Origin: Planctomycetota bacterium
Lineage (GTDB): Bacteria > Planctomycetota > Planctomycetia > Isosphaerales > Isosphaeraceae
NCBI GenBank assembly: GCA_021778575.1
Contig: JAJYCH010000101.1
Coordinates: 1-9,926 of the forward strand
DNA length: 9,926 nt
Direction of reading: 5' to 3'
Shown: in pieces, positions 1 through 5,996 of the stretch
Numbering within the stretch: position 1 is the first letter of the stretch
Layout of the letters: each line of letters starts with the position of its first letter
Notes under the pieces: model-generated
Seen by the model: the letters and a program-made list of their open reading frames with translations, nothing else
What the model was told of the DNA's origin: nothing
The model's database searches: none
Made by a program: the position numbers and the translations under genes

Positions 1-295
1 GATGGGGACCGTTCAGGCTGCGATTGCTCATGGCGTGCTGGACGCGGTTCGAGCCGGTTCGATACCGCTCGACAAGGTCAATGATCTGGGCATCATCTAT
101 TCGGTCTGGCTCGACCCCAGCGTGGTCGCGATCGAGAATCTCGACCATGCCGCGCTTTTCGCCACGCATCGCGAGGCGACCGCCAAGGTTATCCGCAAGG
201 CGATGAATCATGAGCCGACGATCGAATGGCTGCTCGCGAACCAGGACCAGGTCGAGCATTACTTCCATCAGCAAGGGCTTGAAGGAAACCTCTGA
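1..295 (+). CDS. fae: Formaldehyde-activating enzyme (Fae), C-terminal part, cut by window start
   Basis: Fae condenses formaldehyde with tetrahydromethanopterin to give methylene-H4MPT, the entry step of the cytoplasmic H4MPT-linked C1 pathway. Ninety-seven residues are readable to the TGA at 293-295. They follow the family's C-terminal half: a G-x-V-Q-A-A stretch (family G-P-A-Q-x-G-V-A), A-V-x-x-G-x-I-P-x-D-K-V-x-D-L, I-I-x-S-V-W-L-x-P, and R-E-A-T-x-x-x-I-x-x-A-M. Family proteins are about 165-170 residues, so roughly 70 N-terminal residues lie upstream. The ATG at 2-4 falls inside the conserved core and is an internal methionine, not a start. The active-site His belongs to the missing half and cannot be checked. 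The C-terminal tail (about 25 residues ending G-L-E-G-N-L) differs from the methylotroph enzymes I recall. The gene is convergent with the receiver-HPt gene, 22 bases away. A diverged Fae paralogue remains possible. Confidence 0.85.
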   Translation, partial: MGTVQAAIAHGVLDAVRAGSIPLDKVNDLGIIYSVWLDPSVVAIENLDHAALFATHREATAKVIRKAMNHEPTIEWLLANQDQVEHYFHQQGLEGNL

Positions 296-317
296 TCGTC
301 GGGGTCGCTCGGGGTGA

Positions 318-1157
318 TCAGCAATCGGGCGGGTCGCCCGTTTCGGCTTCGAGCTGGTCGAGCGTCGGCTTCAGGTTCGCGATCGCCTCCACCAGCCTGG
401 GCAGCAGTTGCCTGGCGCTATCGAGATCACCCTGGCGGGCCTCGTTTTCGAGATCCACGAGAATCCGAAGCGTGGAGGCCGACGCGAACATTCCGAGCGA
501 ACCACGAAGCGCATGGGCACCTTGGGCCACCCCCACGAGGTCGGCACTCTTGAGATCCTCCTCCATGCGTCCTAGCCGCTCGACACAGCTTTCGCGAAAC
601 AATCGGACGACCAGCGAGAGCGCTGAAGGCGCCATCGGAAAGGCCGCCCGGATTGATTCGGGATCGAGACTCCAGAAGTTGGTCCGGTCGACAAGAATCG
701 GCTCAACAACGGGCCGGACGACATGGAGCATCTTGTCAAAGGATTGTTCATTCAAGGAGTTGTTCAGGCAATCGTCCATTCCCGCTTCGATGGCTCGCCG
801 TTGATCGACGCGCTGACCGGGCTCGCTCAGTCCAACGATCCTGACGCGACCGCCTCGCCGGTGCTGGTTGGCGCGGATCAGGTTCACGGTCGCGAGCGGA
901 TCGAGTCCAGGTAAGCGAAGTTCGACCAGGATCAGGTCGAAATCGGTTTGCTCGGAACTCTGAACGGCCTCGGTCCCGCTCGCGACGGTCTGGACCTCGT
1001 GCCCGAGCCGTTCGAGGAAATTCGCACTGGCAGATCGGCGTCGCGTCTGAGGATCGGCCAGCAGAATTCGAAGACGGTCGGTACGCGCCGCTACTCTGGA
1101 GTCCGACACGGTCTTCGAGGCAGGCTCGATCGTTGAGCTTGGGATGGGTTCAGTCAC
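318..1157 (-). CDS. Degenerate receiver domain fused to HPt domain protein
   Basis: This 279-residue soluble protein probably belongs to a phosphorelay. Residues about 29-150 form a CheY-like receiver: L-R-I-L-L-A-D at 29-35, then F-D-L-I-L-V-E-L-R-L-P-G at 73-84, S111, and G-M-D-D at 126-129. Residues about 165-270 form an HPt four-helix bundle with A-H-A-L-R-G-S at 214-220, so the phospho-accepting His (H215) is present. The receiver is degenerate. The phospho-acceptor Asp is Glu (E79, codon GAA at 921-923), the switch Lys is Asn (N133), and only one acidic-pocket residue (D35) remains. It is therefore unlikely to be phosphorylated; Glu may lock an active-like state or serve docking. The start is a GTG (1155-1157) with no strong Shine-Dalgarno sequence. 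The N-terminal 28 residues are Ser/Thr-rich and probably disordered, so a slightly different start is possible. A strong promoter lies about 170 bases upstream. No DNA-binding domain and no kinase are adjacent. Confidence 0.85.
   Translation of the reverse strand: MTEPIPSSTIEPASKTVSDSRVAARTDRLRILLADPQTRRRSASANFLERLGHEVQTVASGTEAVQSSEQTDFDLILVELRLPGLDPLATVNLIRANQHRRGGRVRIVGLSEPGQRVDQRRAIEAGMDDCLNNSLNEQSFDKMLHVVRPVVEPILVDRTNFWSLDPESIRAAFPMAPSALSLVVRLFRESCVERLGRMEEDLKSADLVGVAQGAHALRGSLGMFASASTLRILVDLENEARQGDLDSARQLLPRLVEAIANLKPTLDQLEAETGDPPDC
326..343 (+). terminator. Possible intrinsic terminator after fae
   Basis: A perfect 6-bp GC-only stem (CGGCG-type arms, 326-331 pairing with 335-340) with a 3-base loop is followed by only three T residues. 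It lies 31 bases after the fae stop and inside the last codons of the convergent receiver-HPt gene. A second inverted repeat, CTGATC at 292-297 with GATCAG at 316-321, spans the two stop codons. The short T-run makes termination uncertain, and the coding role of the sequence may explain the symmetry. Confidence 0.3.
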
Positions 1158-1333
1158 GAATGATCGCCCGGAAGGTCATGGGGATCTCAGGGAGAAAAAC
1201 CGATTGTCTCGGCTTCCCGACAGTCGCGAGATCGCCAGAATGAATCGATGATCTCGGTTCCCGAAAATCCCTCAGCGACTCAAAATGCCGCCATGGCAAA
1301 ATAGATGAGCTTCGTCGCACATCATCCACTCTA

Positions 1334-1362
1334 ATTATATTACCGGCCCGTTTGCATGTTAA
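1334..1362 (-). promoter_or_regulatory. Near-consensus sigma70-type promoter for the receiver-HPt gene
   Basis: On the minus strand, TTAACA (1362-1357, five of six matches to TTGACA) is separated by exactly 17 bases from a perfect TATAAT (1339-1334). It lies in an AT-rich island of an otherwise GC-rich window. The predicted start point near 1327 gives a leader of about 170 bases before the GTG at 1157. I see no convincing ORF or riboswitch fold in that leader. Confidence 0.6.
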
Positions 1363-1593
1363 GAAGATTCCTGGCGAAAGACGCGACGGATCAGTCGGCT
1401 GGATCGAAAGAAGATCGTCGGGATTCCCGGTGAACGATTGTCGATCGGAGTGAAGGCATTGTCCTTTCCAATAATAATAAACGTCCTTTGTGAGGCTCGT
1501 CGAAGATTCCTCAGGAATTTGGGGTTGTACGGATTTCGGCCGACTTTTACCATCCCCGCGCTCCACGATTCCCGACCGAGTCACCCAATCGAC

Positions 1594-1598
1594 AAGGG
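1594..1598 (+). promoter_or_regulatory. Shine-Dalgarno deciding the TTG start of the glycosyltransferase
   Basis: AAGGG ends ten bases before the in-frame TTG at 1609. Competing in-frame starts upstream are a TTG at 1438, a GTG at 1450 and a TTG at 1525; the last has AGGAA at 1513-1517. None of these adds a conserved segment to the protein. The choice is supported but not certain. Confidence 0.4.
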
Positions 1599-1608
1599 TT
1601 CTGAACCA

Positions 1609-3291
1609 TTGGACCCGAAACCATTGACTGTTCCATCCGAGTTGCCCACGGAGTCAGCCGACCAGGCTGATGGTGTTCGAGGCTGGGGTCGCTGGGCCTG
1701 GGGGTTTGTTGCGCTCGGAGTCGGGCTCCGAGTCTTTGCCTATCTTCTCCATTTTCCGCTCTGGTGGGACGAGGCGTTTGTCGCCGTCAATCTTCTCCAG
1801 CGCGATTATCGGGGCCTGGTGGACCCGCTCGATTTTGGCCAGGTTTGTCCACTTTTATTCCTCTGGGCAGAATTACTTGCGGTCCGTCTGCTTGGGTTTC
1901 ACGAGTGGTCGCTTCGGCTGTTCCCGCTGATATGTTCGGTCGGGTCCTTGGTTTTGTTCCGGGTCGTGGCGGGACGGATTCTCGACGGTCGGTCAATGTT
2001 GCTGGCGGTCGGGATTCTGGCCGTTTCGGTCCACCCGATCCGCCACGCCGCCGACCTGAAGCCGTATTCGGCCGACCTTCTGGTCGCGCTGATCTTGACG
2101 GCAATCGCTTTCGAGTGGATACGCCGGCCCGATCAGTCGCGCTGGTTCTGGCTTCTGGCGGCGTTTTGCCCGATTGCGTTCCTGCTGTCGCATCCCTCGT
2201 TGTTTATCGTGGGCGGAATTCTTCTGGCTCTGGCCTGGCCGGCCTGGCAGACGCGGCTGGCGAGCGTAAGGGTTGCCTGGTTGGCGGTCGGATTGGCCTC
2301 TACGTTGGCATACGCCGCTATTTACGTCGGTTTTACGCGTAACCAGGCGTCTGCGGCGGCGCCGGGAATGAGCGAGATGTGGGTCCGCTCGTTTCCGCCG
2401 GTCAATGACCTTCTCGGGTTGGGGCGCTGGCTGGTCGTCGCCCATTCGGGTGACATGCTGGCCTATCCCTGCGGCGGCGAGCGGGGCGGCAGCGTTTTGA
2501 GTCTGCTTGCCGGCCTGGTGGGTCTGGCGGTCCTCGGGCGATCGCGGCAGTGGGCGCGGATCGGGGTGCTGATCGGTCCACTGGGACTGGCGATCGTCGC
2601 GGCGGCTCTCCGGCTTTATCCTTACGGTGGTCCGGCTCCGCATGGCTCGGCCGCCCGGATCATGCAATACGCGGCTCCCGCGCTTTGCCTCTTGATTGGC
2701 CTTGGTGCAGCGCGAATCCTCGAAAGGATACGTTCCCAGACGCTACGCAAGCGTCTACTGCAACTGGGTTGCGTCGGTCTGGTGATTGTCGGAATCGCTC
2801 CTCAGATTGCCGGCTATCGCCACCCTTATCGAGCCTATCAAGCCGAAGCATCGCGTCGGTTCGCTCGAAGTTTCTGGAGCGAACTTGGGCGGAATGCCGA
2901 GGTTGCCTCACTCCGTTGGGACTATAAAGCCGCCGACTGGAACTCGATTCACCTGGGAATTGCCGTCGCGCTCTGTAACGAGGCGATTTATTCGCCTGAC
3001 CCGCCGCACCGCCGCCCCGAACTGGCTCTCGTCCGTTCCGACCACCCGCTTCGCTGCGTGCTCGAAGTGGCTCCGGACCAGGACAGTTCTCGAGTCGTCG
3101 CGTGGCTCGAAGCAATGCAACAAACCTACGAACTTCGCCGCCGCGAGACGCTGCGCGTTCCGATCAATGAGCCGGGCCGTCGCGCCGAGTTCGAGAACTA
3201 TCAGGTCTTCGAGTTCGTACCGCGATCGCTGCCGAGCCAGCCAACCGAACCCGCTGGGTCAATCGGTCAAAGGGTTGTAGAACGCCGGTGA
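1609..3291 (+). CDS. GT39/ArnT-like integral membrane glycosyltransferase
   Basis: Probably a GT-C fold enzyme that moves a sugar from a polyprenyl-phosphate donor to a lipid, protein or glycan on the outer face of the inner membrane. With the TTG start at 1609 it has 560 residues. A short cytoplasmic tail precedes TM1 (about 30-49), and the first external loop carries P-L-W-W-D-E-A with the acidic pair D54/E55, the hallmark position of the GT39/PMT family. A second loop carries L-K-P-Y at 150-153. I count about 11 hydrophobic segments between residues 30 and 400, followed by a soluble C-terminal domain of about 155 residues. The frame stays open to a TTG at 1438, but those extra residues are encoded by low-GC sequence with three consecutive ATA codons and match no expected domain. 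The 3' end overlaps the convergent ABM gene by 33 bases. Sugar and acceptor cannot be told from sequence; substrate-neutral naming is safest. Confidence 0.75.
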   Translation: MDPKPLTVPSELPTESADQADGVRGWGRWAWGFVALGVGLRVFAYLLHFPLWWDEAFVAVNLLQRDYRGLVDPLDFGQVCPLLFLWAELLAVRLLGFHEWSLRLFPLICSVGSLVLFRVVAGRILDGRSMLLAVGILAVSVHPIRHAADLKPYSADLLVALILTAIAFEWIRRPDQSRWFWLLAAFCPIAFLLSHPSLFIVGGILLALAWPAWQTRLASVRVAWLAVGLASTLAYAAIYVGFTRNQASAAAPGMSEMWVRSFPPVNDLLGLGRWLVVAHSGDMLAYPCGGERGGSVLSLLAGLVGLAVLGRSRQWARIGVLIGPLGLAIVAAALRLYPYGGPAPHGSAARIMQYAAPALCLLIGLGAARILERIRSQTLRKRLLQLGCVGLVIVGIAPQIAGYRHPYRAYQAEASRRFARSFWSELGRNAEVASLRWDYKAADWNSIHLGIAVALCNEAIYSPDPPHRRPELALVRSDHPLRCVLEVAPDQDSSRVVAWLEAMQQTYELRRRETLRVPINEPGRRAEFENYQVFEFVPRSLPSQPTEPAGSIGQRVVERR

Positions 3292-3549
3292 TCGGGTCTC
3301 GGCGTGGATCATCAAACCACCAATGACGTGCTCGGCGAAGTGTGGCGTGGCTCGGTGGAAGTCGAGGGCCGCCTGGTCGTCGTACTGCTCGTACAGGAAA
3401 AACTGGCGAGGTTCGGTGGTCGAACGATGCGTCAGGTAGAACCGGCAACCCGGTTCGAGGCGGGTTGCATCGGTGAGCTTCTTGAGCCGTTCGACGACCT
3501 CGTCCTCGGTTCCCGGCTTCATGAGATACGTGACGGCCAGACAGATCAT
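3259..3549 (-). CDS. ABM-domain (antibiotic biosynthesis monooxygenase / YgiN-like) protein
   Basis: A 96-residue single-domain protein of the dimeric alpha-beta barrel ABM fold. The sequence shows the family pattern: M-I-x-L-A-V-T-Y with K-P-G near residues 11-13, then E-x-x-V-x-x-x-L-x-x-L-x-x-x-T-R-x-E-P-G-C at about 16-35, F-x-L-Y-E-Q-Y at about 50-56, D-Q-A-A-L-D-F-H at 58-65, and P-H-F at 69-71. Length equals the family norm. Members include quinol monooxygenases, heme-degrading enzymes and many proteins of unknown role; no residue here fixes the reaction. The ATG (3547-3549) has a GGAG about nine bases upstream. It is transcribed away from the PLP enzyme gene, and its last 33 bases overlap the 3' end of the glycosyltransferase. 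A larger minus-strand frame covering this region (3164-3604) is a shadow in another phase. Confidence 0.85.
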   Translation of the reverse strand: MICLAVTYLMKPGTEDEVVERLKKLTDATRLEPGCRFYLTHRSTTEPRQFFLYEQYDDQAALDFHRATPHFAEHVIGGLMIHAETRSPAFYNPLTD

Positions 3550-3641
3550 CGAAAAGAGCTCCGGTAAGATCTAGAGATCCAGGCGGTCGTGTGTGCGTCC
3601 CCATCCTAAAAGTTGCGTCGAGGTCTGGCTAGCCACGGGGA

Positions 3642-3670
3642 TTGACGATTGCCGAAGGCTCTTCTACGCT
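3642..3670 (+). promoter_or_regulatory. Candidate promoter of the PLP enzyme gene
   Basis: TTGACG (3642-3647) is 17 bases before TACGCT (3665-3670). The -35 matches five of six consensus positions and the -10 matches three (T1, A2, T6). The predicted start near 3677 would leave a leader of about 40 bases before the ATG. It lies in the 164-base divergent gap between the ABM gene and this gene. Confidence 0.4.
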
Positions 3671-3713
3671 TCAAGCCTGTTCCGAGTGATCGACCGAGCC
3701 GGCCCTTCCCGAG

Positions 3714-4973
3714 ATGTTCATGATCGCGAACCTTCCGGAACCTGGTTCCGTCGCGCCGACTCAGACGATCCGCGACCATTTTCCCGCTCTTGAGCGTGTT
3801 CACGAAGGGCGCGAGGTCGCCTATTTCGACGGACCCGGTGGAACGCAGGTCCCTCGGACGGTTGTCCAGGAGATGACCGAATATCTTCTGCAACATAATG
3901 CCAACACCCACTGGTGCTTTCCCTCCAGCGAGGAAACCGACCAACGGATCGCCGGGTCACGTCGGGCCGTCGCCGATTTTCTCAACGCCGAGTCGCATCA
4001 GATTGTGTTCGGCCAGAACATGACGACGCTCACGTTCCACCTCGCCCGGGCGTTAGGTCGAAAGTTTCAGACCGGCGACGGGTTGCTGGTCACTGACCTC
4101 GATCATCACGCCAACATCGACCCCTGGCTCGACCTGGCTCGCGAGCGTGGTCTGACAACTCAGTTCGTCGCGATGATTCTCGAGACCGGTCAACTCGACT
4201 GGGACGACCTTCGCGCGAAACTGGCACTCGGGCCGAAACTTCTGGCGATCGGCGGGGCATCAAACGCGCTGGGTACGATCAACGACGTGGCCCTGGCCAC
4301 TCGCCTGGCTCACGACGCCGGGGCTCTGGTCTTCATCGACGCTGTCCACTACGCACCGCATCGACTGGTGGATGTCCGGGCGATCGGATGCGACTTCCTG
4401 GCCTGCTCGGCTTACAAATTTTACGGACCTCACGTGGGAATCCTTTACGGGCGGTCGGAACTGCTCGAATCGCTCGACGTGCCCAAACTCCGCCCGGCAC
4501 CGAGTGCCGCACCCGACCGCTTGGAGACGGGTACGCAAAACCACGAAGGAATCGTCGGAACCGGCGCGGCGATTGATTTCCTGGCGTCGTTGGCCGATGG
4601 CCCGACCCGACGCTTGCGACTCAAGGCGACCTTCGACGAACTGCACCATCGAGCCTCGGCGCTGGTTCGCCGGCTCTGGACCGGACTGAACGCCATCGAT
4701 CGGATCACCACCTTCGGCCCACCGCCCGAGTCCGACCGAACGCCAACCGTGTCGTTCTTCATCGACGGAGTCGGCTCGGACGACGTCTGTCGGAGCCTCG
4801 CTCGCTCGGGCTTGTTTGCATCACATGGCGACTTCTACGCCTCGACAACGATCCATCGGCTCGGAATTCCTCGTCCGGGTCTCGTCCGGATCGGTTCTGC
4901 TTGCTACTCCACGATCGAGGAAATCGAGCGGTTGCTCGCCGCCGTCGAAGCGATCGCCGCTCGCCGTAAGTAG
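3714..4973 (+). CDS. Cysteine desulfurase-like PLP enzyme (aminotransferase class V, VC1184 subfamily)
   Basis: A 419-residue cytoplasmic fold-type I PLP enzyme. Diagnostic blocks in order: Y-F-D-G-P-G-G-T-Q-V-P at 37-47, N-A-N-T-H at 62-66, V-F-G-Q-N-M-T-T-L at 98-106, D-H-H-A-N at 130-134 (H131 is the likely PLP-stacking His), F-I-D-A-V-H at 207-212 (D209 contacts the pyridine nitrogen), and S-A-Y-K at 232-235 (K235, the Schiff-base Lys). These match the family annotated as cysteine desulfurase-like, VC1184 type, whose reaction is not established to my knowledge. The C-terminal loop that carries the catalytic Cys in IscS/SufS reads S-H-G-D-F-Y-A (370-376), with no Cys, so ordinary persulfide chemistry is unlikely. 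The nearby cysteines C359 and C397 sit outside the loop. Starts at ATG 3714 or ATG 3720 are equivalent in frame; the second has GAG six bases upstream. No Fe-S assembly gene is adjacent. Confidence 0.85.
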   Translation: MFMIANLPEPGSVAPTQTIRDHFPALERVHEGREVAYFDGPGGTQVPRTVVQEMTEYLLQHNANTHWCFPSSEETDQRIAGSRRAVADFLNAESHQIVFGQNMTTLTFHLARALGRKFQTGDGLLVTDLDHHANIDPWLDLARERGLTTQFVAMILETGQLDWDDLRAKLALGPKLLAIGGASNALGTINDVALATRLAHDAGALVFIDAVHYAPHRLVDVRAIGCDFLACSAYKFYGPHVGILYGRSELLESLDVPKLRPAPSAAPDRLETGTQNHEGIVGTGAAIDFLASLADGPTRRLRLKATFDELHHRASALVRRLWTGLNAIDRITTFGPPPESDRTPTVSFFIDGVGSDDVCRSLARSGLFASHGDFYASTTIHRLGIPRPGLVRIGSACYSTIEEIERLLAAVEAIAARRK

Positions 4974-5049
4974 CCGTCGCGAAAATCTCACATTCGACCG
5001 AAATTCTTGATGGAATTGGTCTTTACGTCATTGTGTCGCGACCATCTGG
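4974..5049. other. Short gap after the PLP enzyme, no clear terminator
   Basis: The 76 bases between the PLP enzyme stop and the tetR promoter contain only a weak inverted repeat (AATTC at 5002-5006 with GAATT at 5013-5017). No T-run follows, so I do not call a terminator here. Confidence 0.4.
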
Positions 5050-5078
5050 TTGACGTTCTGGAGAAATTTGCCTAAAAT
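5050..5078 (+). promoter_or_regulatory. Strong sigma70-type promoter of the tetR-efflux locus
   Basis: TTGACG (5050-5055, five of six) and TAAAAT (5073-5078, five of six) are exactly 17 bases apart. The predicted transcription start, near 5085, falls at the left edge of the palindromic operator. This is the best plus-strand promoter in the window and would serve tetR and, by read-through, the adaptor and permease. Confidence 0.65.
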
Positions 5079-5086
5079 TCAACAGT

Positions 5087-5106
5087 CGGACTGACCAGTC
5101 AGTCCG
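5087..5106. promoter_or_regulatory. Palindromic operator, probable TetR-family binding site
   Basis: Two perfect 9-base arms, CGGACTGAC (5087-5095) and GTCAGTCCG (5098-5106), flank a 2-base CA centre. The half-site core TGAC...GTCA resembles operators often found before TetR-type repressors of RND pumps. It covers the predicted +1 to +20 region of the promoter at 5050-5078, about 100 bases before the tetR ATG. This is the expected geometry for autorepression by blocking initiation or clearance. No second copy was seen before the adaptor or the permease. Confidence 0.7.
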
Positions 5107-5194
5107 GGTCCCGGATTTGCCGTGATTGGGCGGAATTGTCCGGAGTGGTTTTCGTCAATATCCGACCAGGACAAGAGTCGTCGATCTCCGATAC

Positions 5195-5198
5195 GAGG
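5195..5198 (+). promoter_or_regulatory. Shine-Dalgarno deciding the tetR start
   Basis: GAGG lies seven bases before the ATG at 5206. This favours ATG 5206 over the in-frame GTG at 5122, which would add 28 residues outside the TetR domain and has no good ribosome site. Confidence 0.5.
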
Positions 5199-5205
5199 CC
5201 ATGTC

Positions 5206-5904
5206 ATGATGGATGCTTCCGTGTCGGATCGACCGTTTTCGAGCGAGACGAGGTCGGATGATTGCAGCCGTCGCGAAGCCATTCTTGATGCCGCGACCGA
5301 CCTGTTTGCCGAGTTTGGCTATTCCGACGCGATGACTCAGGATCTTGCCGAAAAATTACAGGTCGGTAAGGGAACGATTTATCGCTACTTTCCTAGTAAG
5401 AGCGACCTGTTCCTGGCTGCGGCGGATCGAGTGATGGGTCGGCTCCGATTACACATTGATTCGCGAATCGCAAACGTGGTCGACCCGATCGAGAGGGTCG
5501 AGGTGGGTACCCATGCCTTCATGGATTTTTTTGCCCGTCATCCCAAGTTTGTCGAACTGTTGATCCTTGAGCGAGCCCTGTTCAAGAATCGGGAGACTCC
5601 CACCTATTTTCTCCATCGCGAACGGAACAAGGTGCGCTGGCACGACCTTTATCGCGATTTGATCGTTCAGGGTCGGATTCGCGACATGCCTGCCGAGCGA
5701 ATCACCACGGTCTTCATGGACCTGGCCTACGGAACGATCTTCACGAACTATTTTACCGGGCGCTGCCAGTCACCCGAGGCTCAGACTCGCGACATTCTCG
5801 ATATCGTGTTTCACGGAATCTTGAGCGAATCGGAGCGAGTCCGCAAGAGCCCGGTCGAGTCAACGTCGGTGTCCGTCCCACCCGTCAGCGATTTATCTCG
5901 CTGA
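5206..5904 (+). CDS. TetR/AcrR-family transcriptional repressor of the adjacent RND pump
   Basis: A 232-residue cytoplasmic one-component regulator. The N-terminal helix-turn-helix domain spans about residues 22-68: R-R-E-A-I-L-D-A-A, then L-F-A-E-F-G-Y, M-T-Q-D-L-A, V-G-K-G-T-I-Y-R-Y-F and S-K-S-D-L-F. This is the standard TetR_N pattern including the recognition-helix G-T-I-Y-R-Y-F. The remaining about 150 residues are the predicted all-helical ligand-binding and dimerisation domain; ligand unknown. The last about 25 residues are Ser/Val/Pro-rich and probably disordered. A 20-bp palindrome overlaps the predicted start point of its own promoter, and the adaptor gene follows 92 bases downstream on the same strand, so autoregulation and control of the pump are the natural reading. 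The frame is open upstream to a GTG at 5122, but that start would place translation inside the leader close to the operator. Confidence 0.85.
   Translation: MMDASVSDRPFSSETRSDDCSRREAILDAATDLFAEFGYSDAMTQDLAEKLQVGKGTIYRYFPSKSDLFLAAADRVMGRLRLHIDSRIANVVDPIERVEVGTHAFMDFFARHPKFVELLILERALFKNRETPTYFLHRERNKVRWHDLYRDLIVQGRIRDMPAERITTVFMDLAYGTIFTNYFTGRCQSPEAQTRDILDIVFHGILSESERVRKSPVESTSVSVPPVSDLSR
5885..5904 (+). repeat. Small stem-loop at the 3' end of tetR
   Basis: TCAGCGA (5885-5891) pairs perfectly with TCGCTGA (5898-5904) around a 6-base loop, and the right arm includes the tetR stop codon. A second short inverted repeat, GAATTT/AAATTC at 5903-5908 and 5914-5919, follows at once. There is no T-run, so full termination is unlikely. 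It could act in RNA processing or differential expression of the operon, or be incidental. Confidence 0.3.
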
Positions 5905-5980
5905 ATTTCCCGCAAATTCTGTCCGCTCACGGCGATCGATCGAGACCGATGACGCTGTTTTTCCTCACCCCCGTCTTTTT

Positions 5981-5989
5981 GAAGGCAGG
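5981..5989 (+). promoter_or_regulatory. Ribosome-binding region deciding the adaptor start
   Basis: A purine-rich stretch, GAAGG followed by CAGG, ends seven bases before the ATG at 5997. That start places a lipoprotein signal peptide at the N terminus, whereas the upstream in-frame ATG at 5949 would prepend 16 residues and bury the signal. Confidence 0.5.
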
Positions 5990-5996
5990 CAACGAT

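Larger units (their letters stand above)
1158..1608. other. Divergent intergenic control region, 451 bases
   Basis: This stretch separates the minus-strand receiver-HPt gene from the plus-strand glycosyltransferase. It is visibly richer in A/T than its flanks, especially about 1300-1500. It holds the minus-strand promoter described separately and an AT run near 1471-1480 that reads ATA-ATA-ATA in the frame of the downstream gene. ATA is a rare Ile codon in GC-rich genomes, which argues that this part is non-coding. I could not identify a well-spaced promoter for the plus-strand gene, although the AT run could supply a -10 element. Open frames exist on both strands here but neither resembles a protein family. 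Confidence 0.6.

Noticed and set aside
1150..1584. Minus-strand open frame of 144 codons covering the divergent gap
   Set aside because: It overlaps the start of the receiver-HPt gene, resembles no family, contains the strong minus-strand promoter, and has codon content typical of non-coding sequence.
1993..2667. Minus-strand open frame inside the glycosyltransferase
   Set aside because: Arg/Gln/Pro-rich translation typical of the antisense of a GC-rich membrane protein gene; a shadow.
3568..3579. 12-bp palindrome GATCT-AG-AGATC upstream of the ABM gene
   Set aside because: Arms of five bases only and no promoter elements around it; short palindromes of this kind occur by chance.
3164..3604. 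Minus-strand open frame of 146 codons around the ABM gene
   Set aside because: Different phase from the ABM protein, which has a clear family match, an ATG and a ribosome site; this frame has none of these.
5104..5114. CCGGG-T-CCCGG symmetry next to the tetR operator
   Set aside because: One-base loop and GC-only arms; not a plausible hairpin or second operator and probably chance in GC-rich DNA.
5122..5205. GTG-initiated N-terminal extension of TetR
   Set aside because: The ATG at 5206 has a better ribosome site and leaves an intact TetR domain; the extension has no domain and lies in the leader.
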